Of a stretch of DNA of 64,000 nt, positions 22,901-28,649 are shown in pieces. A model generated the notes under the pieces. It searched no databases. It saw only the letters and a list, made by a program, of their open reading frames with translations, and had not been told where the DNA came from. The stretch is from Marthasterias glacialis. Taxonomy: Eukaryota > Echinodermata > Asteroidea > Forcipulatida > Asteriidae. The stretch lies in the NCBI GenBank assembly GCA_911728455.2, contig OU452236.1, forward strand, positions 11,461,195 through 11,525,194, read 5' to 3'. The translations under genes and the position numbers were made by a program. Numbering within the stretch: position 1 is the first letter of the stretch; each line of letters opens with the position of its first letter.

Positions 22901-23542
22901 ATTGCCAACATTTGCCAGCAAATTGGCCAACAATTCAACTGCTTGTGTTGTGTATGGTGGTACAACCAACTGTGTACTATGCATTCACCGTATGATATTT
23001 TATTGCAGGCTGACATAGCGCATCTATCATTCAAAACCATAGTGGATGATATTGAATGGTCAGACAGTAGGAGGGTTAAATGTGTAGATGCAGTCACCAT
23101 ATGATATCATATTGCAGGCTGGCATAATTTACCATTCAGAACTAGTGGATGATATTGAATGGTCAGAGAGTAGGAGGGTCAATATTTTGAAACAAAATGT
23201 AAATATTTCTGAATTATTAACTTTATTTTTAGAACGTTTATTGCAGTTCATGTTGAGTTGAGGTTCACATTGCATTAAACTCATGACTTGTAAGGTAAAA
23301 CTAAAAGCATTATGCCAACCCTGGACATTGTGTGTTGATCTCATGTAACAATTTAGTTTTCAGTACTGCAATGTGTTTGTCTTATGTCGCGGCATACAAT
23401 GATACATAGTGTTTGTTAAAAAAATGATAATTAGCCTGTTTGTTGTATTTCCTTTGGTGATGACTTGATTTAGGAGGAGCTAAAGAAGAAAGAAGAGGCT
23501 GGTCAGTATTCAGCAGACGACTCAGACCCAGTGTCTAATTAA
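7809..23542 (+). CDS. CIZ1: CIZ1-like zinc-finger nuclear matrix protein (12 coding exons)
   Basis: Coding exons are 7809-7951, 8440-8663, 9214-9528, 10035-10165, 14070-14156, 15456-15643, 16251-16335, 17069-17170, 18182-18325, 20986-21733, 22707-22825 and 23474-23542. All junctions are GT-AG and phases match, giving about 784 aa. The order is: a Q-rich start (nine Q after MYW); an RGG/Gly-rich region near residues 150-190; three C2H2 fingers with C/H at 289/292/305/311, 370/373/384/390 and 401/404/417/423; an NYVTVD segment near 442-447; an acidic Ser/Gln-rich stretch (474-722); and a matrin-type finger with PVSGFFCKLC (C735, C738, H751, H757). This is the CIZ1 plan: human CIZ1 has a Q-rich N-terminus, three fingers and a C-terminal matrin-3 homology domain in 898 aa. 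Family members act at nuclear-matrix sites of DNA replication and chromatin anchoring. ZNF638 or matrin-3 are less likely because no RNA-recognition motif is seen. Confidence 0.85.
7975..8210 (+). repeat. Dispersed repeat family D, copy 1
   Basis: It shares TTGGATAAGATTGGTATGCC and ACTTCCTGAAGAGGATT-type boxes with copies at 10240-10410, 54780-54985 and, inverted, 49145-49345. No terminal structure or coding content is visible. Confidence 0.55.
8301..8322 (+). other. Candidate 22 nt microexon (poison exon)
   Basis: An excellent acceptor (CTCTGTTTTTCAG) precedes 8301 and a moderate donor (AAAG|GTTAAT) follows 8322. Exon 1 joins exon 2 in frame without it. Including it shifts the frame and makes exon 2 read GAG ATC TGA, an immediate stop. 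It could be a regulated non-productive exon or a decoy splice pair. Confidence 0.3.
8440..8663 (+). CDS. CIZ1: CIZ1-like coding exon 2
   Basis: Acceptor TTATTCAG, donor AA|GTAAGG. It encodes a Ser/Gln-rich stretch with a predicted helix (DELVAAKVRLQQAMLAA). It starts by completing an AG|G arginine codon from exon 1 and ends with one base of the next codon. Confidence 0.85.
8836..9065. mobile_element. 230 bp MITE with TTAACCCTCCTACT inverted termini
   Basis: TTAACCCTCCTACT at 8836-8849 and AGTAGGAGGGTTAA at 9052-9065 are perfect inverted repeats including TTAA, which would suit a piggyBac-like or TA-targeting element. Subterminal GTCAGACCATTCA boxes recur. Fragments of the family lie at 9580-9930, 22892-23180 and 48870-49050. 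Confidence 0.75.
9214..9528 (+). CDS. CIZ1: CIZ1-like coding exon 3 (Gln- and Gly/Arg-rich)
   Basis: Acceptor AAATGCAG, donor GGAT|GTAAGT. It encodes QQ-rich sequence, then a run of nine glycines and RGG-type repeats, then a basic KKRR segment that could be a nuclear localisation signal. It starts and ends in phase with its neighbours. Confidence 0.85.
9580..9930. repeat. MITE fragments and a 106 bp tandem duplication
   Basis: GGTCAGACAGTAGGAGGGTT-type ends belong to the 8836-9065 family. Inside, a unit beginning TGTAATGACACCATTGGTTA occurs at 9777 and again at 9883, a 106 bp tandem duplication ending in the MITE-type terminus. Confidence 0.65.
10035..10165 (+). CDS. CIZ1: CIZ1-like coding exon 4
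   Basis: Acceptor TTGAACAG, donor GAAG|GTAGGT. It encodes a short linker with RPVDDLQVTIKQQSRGRA and a basic ARKKP stretch ahead of the first zinc finger. It ends in phase 0. Confidence 0.8.
10240..10410 (+). repeat. Dispersed repeat family D, copy 2
   Basis: It shares GATAAGATTGTTATGCC and the AACACCCAAATGTTTGGACT box with the copy at 54780-54985. It is a non-coding dispersed repeat. Confidence 0.55.
10575..10830 (-). repeat. Dispersed repeat E, possible retroelement tail (copy 1)
   Basis: It is near-identical in layout to 14455-14700: the TTTCGACCCTAGCAGAG box, AGAAGCAGTCAAGTGGAAAG, a GGGAGACAAAGGGGG run and TGGTTTAACCACAA. It lies downstream, on the - strand, of the Penelope-like fragment and may be its 3' region, but its copy elsewhere stands alone. 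A run of 19 G lies at about 10760. Confidence 0.5.
10820..10907. repeat. 44 bp tandem duplication at a Helitron-like end
   Basis: Two copies, 10820-10863 and 10864-10907, of a unit that includes GGTGGAAAAAAAAATCTAG and the first part of the terminal hairpin. It looks like a duplicated element terminus plus flank. Confidence 0.7.
10888..12123 (-). mobile_element. Helitron-like element A (non-autonomous)
   Basis: Read on the - strand it begins TCCCTGAACC after an A and ends with a hairpin (GTTTGT/ACAAAC) about 9 nt before CTAG, the Helitron terminal plan (5'-TC, 3' hairpin then CTRR). Both termini align with element C at 39125-40080. It holds no Rep/helicase. It carries four modules of ACTTCCGG-type palindrome followed by AGGTCA-AATG-GGGTCA, and three TGACGTCA palindromes at 11541, 11992 and 12004. 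The base 3' of CTAG is A rather than the expected T, probably because of the 44 bp duplication. Confidence 0.55.
12150..12556 (-). mobile_element. Helitron-like element B (non-autonomous)
   Basis: The 3' end on the - strand is an exact 10 bp hairpin (AGTTTTTGTG/CACAAAAACT, 12159-12182), then five bases and CTAG, with T following. The 5' end reads TCTCTGTTGCAC after an A. It shares the CACCTAG/GGTGTTCGG subterminal box and the ETS-plus-half-site modules with A and C. The 5' end abuts the Penelope-like fragment directly, so B either inserted there or is 5' truncated. Confidence 0.5.
12557..13045 (-). pseudogene. Penelope-like retroelement reverse transcriptase fragment
   Basis: On the - strand one frame reads SREEREALKTL, then IIIKPADNGSAVVV, YIDEAKRQ and FYLLPKVHKPDNPGRP, ending at SGNGSPAEHIS. 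These are hallmark N-terminal RT motifs of Penelope-like elements. Two in-frame TGA codons (12893-12891 and 12887-12885) break it, both explicable as CGA-to-TGA decay. The catalytic YxDD region and GIY-YIG endonuclease are absent, so the copy is dead and truncated on its 3' side by element B. It lies antisense in an intron of the CIZ1-like gene. Confidence 0.8.
13200..13420. repeat. Inverted-repeat element with ACTATGACACTATT arms
   Basis: ACTATGACACTATT at 13227-13240 is complementary to 13314-13327. TTTGGGTGTATACA and its complement occur in and just beyond it. There is no coding content. Confidence 0.45.
14070..14156 (+). CDS. CIZ1: CIZ1-like coding exon 5 (first half of zinc finger 1)
   Basis: Acceptor TATACAG, donor CAAG|GTAAGT, 87 nt, phase 0 at both ends. 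It encodes the FCHVC knuckle (C289, C292) of finger 1; the two histidines are in the next exon. The open frame running upstream into 13806 is intronic and not part of the protein. Confidence 0.85.
14455..14700 (-). repeat. Dispersed repeat E (copy 2)
   Basis: Same content and orientation as 10575-10830, including the TTTCGACC box, AGCAGTCAAGTGGAAAGAAG and a G run at about 14617. It has no Helitron insertion, so it shows the uninterrupted form of the site. Confidence 0.6.
14812..15003. repeat. Foldback element, GGGCCCAATTTCATAGAGCT family
   Basis: The left end GGCCCAGCTCCATAGAGCTGC and right end GCAGCTCTATGAAATTGGGCC are inverted repeats. Inner boxes GCTAAGCAAGAATAAGC and GCTTATTCTTGTTAGC are also complementary. 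The same family occurs at 58074-58205 and, diverged, at 26412-26693. Confidence 0.7.
15065..15170 (+). repeat. SINE body fragment (copy 2)
   Basis: It shares CACACATCAGTATGTAGG and GATGCAAAAATTAACATCTA with 7632-7720. It lies just upstream of a full tRNA-headed copy. Confidence 0.55.
15222..15390 (+). mobile_element. tRNA-derived SINE
   Basis: The A box TAGTCTAGTTGG (15227-15238) and B box GGTTCGAATCC (15272-15282) are perfect internal RNA polymerase III promoter boxes. They are followed by a non-tRNA body with CACACATCAGTGTATGGG, shared with 7632 and 15065. The head does not fold as an intact tRNA gene with a proper acceptor stem, so I call a SINE, not a tRNA. Confidence 0.75.
15456..15643 (+). 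CDS. CIZ1: CIZ1-like coding exon 6 (second half of zinc finger 1)
   Basis: Acceptor TTGGCCCAG, donor CAG|GTGATT. VYQIHMKSKKH supplies H305 and H311 of finger 1. Then comes a charged helix (ARKRLEAEQYLRNLE) and a Gly/Ser tail. The intron splits the finger between its Cys and His pairs. Confidence 0.85.
15868..15971. repeat. Short MITE with perfect 20 bp inverted termini
   Basis: AGGTGGCAGCAGACTTACCA at 15868-15887 is exactly complementary to 15952-15971. The interior is 64 bp. It lies in the intron between coding exons 6 and 7. Confidence 0.75.
16251..16335 (+). CDS. CIZ1: CIZ1-like coding exon 7 (zinc finger 2)
   Basis: Acceptor TCACTGTAG, donor CAAG|GTAAGA. It encodes YCRDCHKHF and DHLKSDAHK with C370, C373, H384 and H390, a finger with a 10-residue loop instead of 12. 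It ends in phase 0. Confidence 0.85.
17069..17170 (+). CDS. CIZ1: CIZ1-like coding exon 8 (zinc finger 3)
   Basis: Acceptor GGTGACAG, donor GCTT|GTAAGT, 34 whole codons. RCSACNMTF and QHCKGDMHK give C401, C404, H417 and H423 in CX2CX12HX5H spacing, the matrin/U1-type finger. Confidence 0.85.
17270..17475 (-). mobile_element. tRNA-derived SINE, antisense (copy 1)
   Basis: On the - strand a TTGGCGTAGTGG A box (17471-17460) and GGTTCCAATGCC B box (17427-17416) are followed by a body with GAGGTTTTCCTCC. The body box GGAGGAAAAC is shared with the SINE at 42110-42318. Confidence 0.6.
18033..18152. repeat. Foldback of the TAATGGCCT/CGACCCTAGCAGA family
   Basis: The left arm TAATGGCCTCACGCTTC and the right arm GTGAGGCCAGTA bracket a copy of GAGAAAGACTCTACTGG. 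It lies immediately upstream of coding exon 9 of the CIZ1-like gene. Confidence 0.55.
18182..18325 (+). CDS. CIZ1: CIZ1-like coding exon 9
   Basis: Acceptor ATGATACAG, donor CCA|GTGAGT, 48 whole codons. It encodes KRDQQLQEKDE then GNYVTVDAVGFDDD, an acidic segment resembling the VTVDxVG motif found in CIZ1 and matrin-3 relatives. Confidence 0.85.
18326..20985 (+). other. Intron between CIZ1-like exons 9 and 10
   Basis: There are no exons in these 2.66 kb. The only structure I identify is the 575 bp inverted-terminus element at 19354-19928. The open frames at 19204-20196 are translations of that repeat. Confidence 0.6.
19354..19928 (+). mobile_element. Dispersed element F, copy 1 (about 575 bp)
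   Basis: It aligns along its length with 56435-57052 and over its first 290 bp with 34820-35112 (shared GAGAGTACCGCTGGCACAAA). The ends TTAGCCAGTTCCCACC and TGCCAACTGGTTAA form short inverted repeats around TTAA, so a non-autonomous DNA transposon is likely. There is no coding frame common to the copies. Confidence 0.6.
20986..21733 (+). CDS. CIZ1: CIZ1-like coding exon 10 (acidic, Gln-rich)
   Basis: Acceptor ATTCTCTAG, donor GTTG|GTAGGT, 748 nt. It opens with EREQEEEEEDVVVISGDE, continues with repeated PDVKPVDEPSEKHVDKPS-type runs, then NNQQ/QQQ-rich sequence ending LVFDPNKPVG. It is low complexity and probably disordered, and separates the triple fingers from the matrin-type finger. Confidence 0.85.
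22707..22825 (+). CDS. CIZ1: CIZ1-like coding exon 11 (matrin-type zinc finger)
   Basis: Acceptor TTGAGTAG, donor GAAG|GTAAGT. GEDYLVPVSGFFCKLCHKF and AHCKGKLHF give C735, C738, H751 and H757. The GFFCKLC signature is the matrin-3 homology finger that in CIZ1 mediates nuclear-matrix attachment. Confidence 0.9.
22892..23180. repeat. Two fragments of the AACCCTCCTACT MITE family
   Basis: 22892-23079 runs from CAACCCTCCT to AGTAGGAGGGTTAA. 23080-23180 is a second, partial copy ending GAGTAGGAGGGTCAA. Both contain the GTGGATGATATTGAATGG box found at 9700 and 49010. Confidence 0.65.
23474..23542 (+). CDS. CIZ1: CIZ1-like coding exon 12 (stop)
   Basis: Acceptor TTGATTTAG. It encodes EELKKKEEAGQYSADDSDPVSN then TAA at 23540-23542. 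An acidic end just after the matrin-type finger matches the family's C-terminus. A donor-like GAG|GTAGGT after 23566 suggests a possible 3' UTR intron. Confidence 0.75.
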   Translation, partial: EELKKKEEAGQYSADDSDPVSN

Positions 23543-23980
23543 TAAGAGGTGGATATATAGTCCGAGGTAGGTCAAAGGTCAATGTTGGCAACCCCCCCCC
23601 TCCACACACAAACACGAAGCCTTCACATACAAATTTACAAAAAGGAAGTTGTCTTTTGGAGTTTGCAAAATATTGATTATTAAGAACTCCACAATTTGTC
23701 AGAAAATGTAAAATTGCCTGTTCCCGTTTAGATACAAAAGGTAGTTGAATATCATCTCAAAACTAAAATATGAAAATGAAAAGGGAAACTCTGATTCAGA
23801 AATTAAAATGTTTCCTCATTGTACGTACGCAATTGGTAAATATTTTTATCTGTGGAGTGTTTTGGCAAACCTAACAGAAATAAGTTTCTTGCAAAAAATT
23901 AATCAACTGAAAACCACTTCAGAGAGCAACGTGAAAATGAGTCCATAACCAGAACCAATAAATTCCGTCTTCAATTCTCT
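23543..23980 (+). other. Probable 3' UTR of the CIZ1-like gene with a poly(A) signal
   Basis: AATAAA at 23957-23962 is followed by a T/GT-rich stretch. A longer form could splice from 23566 to an acceptor (TTTTATGTAG) at 24473, where 48 further codons are open by chance or as an alternative end. Confidence 0.4.
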
Positions 23981-24734
23981 TGAAAGTTTATGTCTTCAAA
24001 ATATATGGCGTTTGTTTGATGATAGTGATTAAAATCTTTTGTGTAAACATTACCGCAACAAATCATTTATGAATCAATTCTGTAGAAAATGTCTGTTACT
24101 TTGTAAGGTCTTAAAACCAGGCTTATTGGTGGTCTATTGTCAGATGTTGATTTATCAAATGAATGACATCATAGCTGCACAATCAAAGCCCCATATACAC
24201 TTTACCAATGACCAAAGCTCAAACATGTTTCTGGTCGGGGTAGTCAACATCAAACAGGTTCTCAAACCACTGCTTAGGATCCAGCTTGGGTACTGTCTGC
24301 CTGTGTGTGAAGTCCCATACCAAAAGTATGCAATTTCAAAATGACTGATGGAGCCCAAGCTAGAGCCTAAGCCCAAACCATGATTTTGATCAGGTCCTCA
24401 ATTAAGTCAAGTGTTTTGTGTTTTGATGTTCTTTTTTCTTATATTACAAACCTGTTGTTACTATTTTATGTAGGTTGGCTATCATCATTACAGAGAGAGT
24501 TTCTTTCATGAGCACCTTGCCAATAGCAGGAAGATCAAGGACAAATTAAAAAACCTGGCCATTGAGGGCAGCGGACTAAGCATGGAAGTAGAGAAGGGAC
24601 ATTACCCATCATGCTACTGATGCCATCTTGATTTCATTTCCTGTAGACAGCAACTGTAGATCATGGGTTCTTTGGTTACAAAGAAGGAAACCAGACTATT
24701 GACCCTCCCATCATCAATTTGGCTACATTAATAT

Positions 24735-24962
24735 GAGTGCATTCGGTTAGCTTACATGTGTATACCGGGGAGTTACACCTGTGGTAGCCACAAGTGGTAG
24801 CTAGTCGAACTCTGCCGTGTTTTCGCTTGGAAGTACGTCATTACACCTGGGCATCCACCATAGACCCACTTGCTAGCTCGGGCTGTGGTGGCATACACCG
24901 GGGGAAGACACGAGTGTTACGTGATGGCTTATCGAACACGTGTAAGCTAATCGAATGCACTC
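24735..24962. mobile_element. 228 bp MITE with 27 bp inverted termini
   Basis: GAGTGCATTCGGTTAGCTTA at the left end (24735) and its complement TAAGCTAATCGAATGCACTC at the right end (24943-24962) differ at one base. The interior has no frame. Confidence 0.75.
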
Positions 24963-25407
24963 TGTGAACAGTAGACAAACAAGATGGCCACTCCAGGAGA
25001 GGGGAATGTGGACCAATGTAAGATGTAACTGACAGATGGAGTCATTTTGTTTTTATTGTTTAAATTAATTTGTACACACTAAAAGAATGTATTGTTTTAA
25101 AATTTTAAACGTTAATGGCGATCTAATTTTAAAATTATCATAAAAAGTTGTTGAGTGCCTGGCAGAATGACTTAAGATTGACAGCCTTCTGCTAGGCCCA
25201 TCTTAGTGTGGCGTTAATCCCAGCAGAAGGTTGTAAAGCAGTAAATGCTACCGTTTTACCAAGACAATTACACTTATGTCATGCTTTCCCATTTCCATGT
25301 GGAATTGAACTTTCCTTTAATGAGTTATGAATGGCAGAAAAACGTTCAAACTTTCACACTTGGTTTACTTGAATCCCAGTTTTGCAAATTAATTGTCTGA
25401 AATCTCT

Positions 25408-25510
25408 TGCCTGGCACACTTATCTTACATCCTTCTGCCAGGCACACTTTCGTTGCATTCATCCGTGGGGCACACTTTGTTATGTTCATCTGATCTGCTG
25501 GGCAAACATA
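25408..25510. repeat. Short tandem repeat, about 30 bp unit
   Basis: Roughly 3.5 degenerate units built on CTGGCACACTTTnnTTACATTCATC. It lies in the gene-free stretch between the CIZ1-like and PRRC2 genes. Confidence 0.5.
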
Positions 25511-26411
25511 AAGTATTCAAAAGCTCATAGGTTGATTATGTTTTAAAGTTGTAACAGTATTCACTCAGAGAAATTTACCTGAAACTATTGAACAATGTGT
25601 GAAAACATAGAATGAGTGTCTGGACCCGTACACACAGTGTACTGTCTTGTCACATGTTCCTTGATCTCCTTCATCCTCATAGAAAGATTTACATTATCTG
25701 AATCCTTGTAGAGATCATTCAGCTCTCTTTTAATAATCACCTTATACCCAGACAAGTCTAATTTTGTTATTTATTTTACTCCGTTTTTTCAGAAAAATCG
25801 TCTGGAAAAAAGATATCTTGAAACTGGAATGTGGTTGTGTTTTGTAGATATTATATAAACTTGGAAAACATTGGAAAGTGTCAATTCCTGAGACATGACC
25901 TTTACTCTGACATTTGTGGTTGAGTAGCAGCGGGTCAAATCTTTTGGCCACTTTTGCCGTTTTGATCTTGGCCGCTTTTGCCGTTTTGGTACGATCCACT
26001 ATTGGTCTTGTGTAATGTTTCTTCAAAACCAGACAATTTGATCAAAGGAACCTTTCCCAAAACTTCTGTTTCTACATTCAATTCATTGTAAACTTTATTA
26101 ATATTGCTACCTGATTATAGTTGTTTTGGGTTGATGTTTTATTTTATTTTTTTTTACATTTTCAGTTCTACTTTTTTTTGTCAATTTAATTCAGTATTCA
26201 GCTTCAATTAGTCTGTTGAGAGACACTCTAATATAAGTTGAAATTACTTTGGATTTGATACTGTGCATTGTTGAAATGAACTAACAGGTCAGTACACCAA
26301 GTTGTTGCACCGTCGATTCATTTCAGATTCACCACTCATATCGTCACCAGAATGGTTAAGCTCTCTGGAGAGACACATGGCCTCTGTAATGGTAACAATC
26401 ATGTACATGTA

Positions 26412-26693
26412 CAGGGCTCAATTTTATAAAGCCTGTAAGCAGATGTTTTCTGCTTACAGAGCGGCCATTAGCAGAATTTCTATTTCATAAGCACTGCTAA
26501 CCATAAGGAAAGCAAAAGGCATGCTAGCTTGCTTGCAGTTACTGTAAGCAGATGAGTTAACACAACAATGCAAATCCATTGTGAACATGCTGTCAAATCG
26601 TTTGTGAAACACAGTTTTGCTTACGCATGTTTTTCTGCTATAGTAAGCACAAAAATGTGCTTACCTGCAAACAATTTGGCCCAGAGGTCTCTA
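26412..26693. repeat. Diverged foldback, GGGCTCAATTTTATAAAGC family
   Basis: The left end GGGCTCAATTTTATAAAGC and right end AACAATTTGGCCCAG, with paired GTAAGCAGA/TCTGCTTAC boxes inside, match the 14812-15003 and 58074-58205 families. Confidence 0.5.
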
Positions 26694-26989
26694 AACTAAC
26701 ACTGGACTGCAGGCCTGAGGTCTGTGTTATTAGCATTGGGCCAGTAAACTCATGACTAGACAAGTCATGCACTCTTCTATTTTTTTAATTGAATAATACT
26801 ACCTCATCACTGGGTAATACATTTAACCACAAAATTGATGTTCAAATGTTGACTTCATATCGGTTAAATATCTTTCAATTATGATCGGCATTGAGAATAT
26901 TTACCATTATGAGACTAATGAGATAAAGCTTGTCTTAGTGCTTGTTTAAATAATAATCATAATAATAATAGTGTACATTTATAATGTGC

Positions 26990-27265
26990 CATGTCTGTCA
27001 TAAATGATGCTCCTGGCCCCGAATTATCAGATCAGTTGGAGATTGAAATGGATACTGGGTGAGGTAGCGCATATTGCTGCCAAACCATGCCAGAAACACC
27101 GGGGCAAACCCCCTTCTCTTTACGATAAGTGGACTGGGTTCTTTTTCGTGCATTACACAACACACGGGACCAACAGCTTTACGTCCCATCCGAAGGATGC
27201 AGCAATAATGGAAGTGTCATGACCAGGACTCGAACCCACACTCTGCTGATCAGAAACACCAGTAA
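26990..27265. repeat. Dispersed repeat ending in a B-box-like GACTCGAACCCAC
   Basis: The stretch ends with CCAGGACTCGAACCCACACT, similar to an antisense tRNA T-arm, and carries CACGGGACCAACAGC. The region 40260-40450 has comparable layout (CCTCGCAGGTACCCATTTAC and a closing AAATTCAAACCC box). It is a possible SINE relative with no frame. Confidence 0.4.
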
Positions 27266-28282
27266 AAGAAAATCTGGTCCAGTAAAAAATGTTGAGCTAA
27301 AGCCTTGTGCTCTGGTGGATTTCCCTCCACATTCAAGCCCCGATGTATTCAGGTTTATTTACAGGATTTCAACTTGGATATATTGTGGTCTTTAAGATTA
27401 ATGATACTTTTGAATATTTAGTGTTGTGTATGCAGATACGGCATCTTGTCTATCAGACATGCATCTTTCCAGCTGGTCAGCTGATTTTCCTCTTTGTACA
27501 ACAGTGCCATAGAAAACTGAAAAGCACTGCACAAAGTTTGGTGTGCTTCGCCATTTCCTCTTTTTCTTTCGCAGTGTTTGGTCGACGCCATTTATTTTCT
27601 TAACACCCTTGTATATGTTAAGAAAGATGTGTTTTATACCAAAGTTCCCAAAGACAACCAAAAAATACTGTAAGATCTTTTGAAATGGTCGTCAGCCTTC
27701 TACAGATCATGTTAAACATCTAATTATTCCACACTTGATTATATTCATTGCCAATGATTTGTTGCCTATTTTTATGTTCATGCTTCATGTCTTGAAACCA
27801 GAGGTGTAAACATGAAGAAGTGATTGAAGATTTTCTGTTTTATACATAACTAATCTCTGTCGTCAAACTAAGTGGTTGTCTTTGTCCTCAGACTTTTGTT
27901 GTATTCCCTCGTACAAGTAGTACCTTTTTTTCTATTGTAAAAACTATGGATGTGTGCTTACACAGAGTGAATCCACTGATCATTGAGAGCTATGAGAAAA
28001 TTTGAGGGCTAACTCCAAATGATTTTTGATGAAAACTACAGTATTTTCAAATTCGTTTTGACGAAATCTGCAAGGTTGACCCCCTTGTGATTTTTTATTA
28101 AATCTGCAAGGCCAATGCCGTGTTATTTTGATTGAAAACTGGATTATTTCAGTTTGATAACCATTTTTTTTTTAATACATTGGTGTAAAACAAGTTAAGA
28201 ATAGCCTTACAATTTGTGTCTGTTGTTTTATTTTTGTCTTTTTGAATTTGATTTATTGTAAGTTGTCCCTGGTGATGTTTCA

Positions 28283-28632
28283 TGAAAACTGCAAGGCTCA
28301 CCCCTTGTGATTGATGAAAACTGCAAGGCTTACCCCTTGTGATTTGGATGAAAACTGCAAGGCTCACCCGTTGTGGTTTTTTATGAAAACTGCAAGGCTT
28401 ACCCCTTGTAATTTATGAGAACTGCAAGGCTTACCCCTTTAGATTTTGATAAAAACTGCAAGGCTCACCCGTTCAAATTTTTGATGAAAACTGCAAGGCT
28501 TACCCCTTGTGATTTATGAGAACTGCAAGGCTCACCCCTTGTGATTTATGAGAACTGCAAGGCTTACCCCTTTAGATTTTGATAAAAACTGCAAGGCTCA
28601 CCCGTTCTAATTTTTGATGAAAACTGCAAGGC
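28283..28632. repeat. Minisatellite, 11 copies of a 31-35 bp unit
   Basis: Each unit contains AACTGCAAGGCT followed by (C/T)ACCCCTT or CACCCGTT. Units alternate in types, and the pair at 28415-28483 recurs at 28548-28616, giving a 133 bp higher-order period. Degenerate precursors extend left to about 28020. Confidence 0.85.
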
Positions 28633-28649
28633 TTTGAATAGCTTCAATA

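Noticed and set aside
28283..28632. CRISPR-like array
   Set aside because: Units are degenerate, without constant repeats and unique spacers, in an animal genome. It is a minisatellite.
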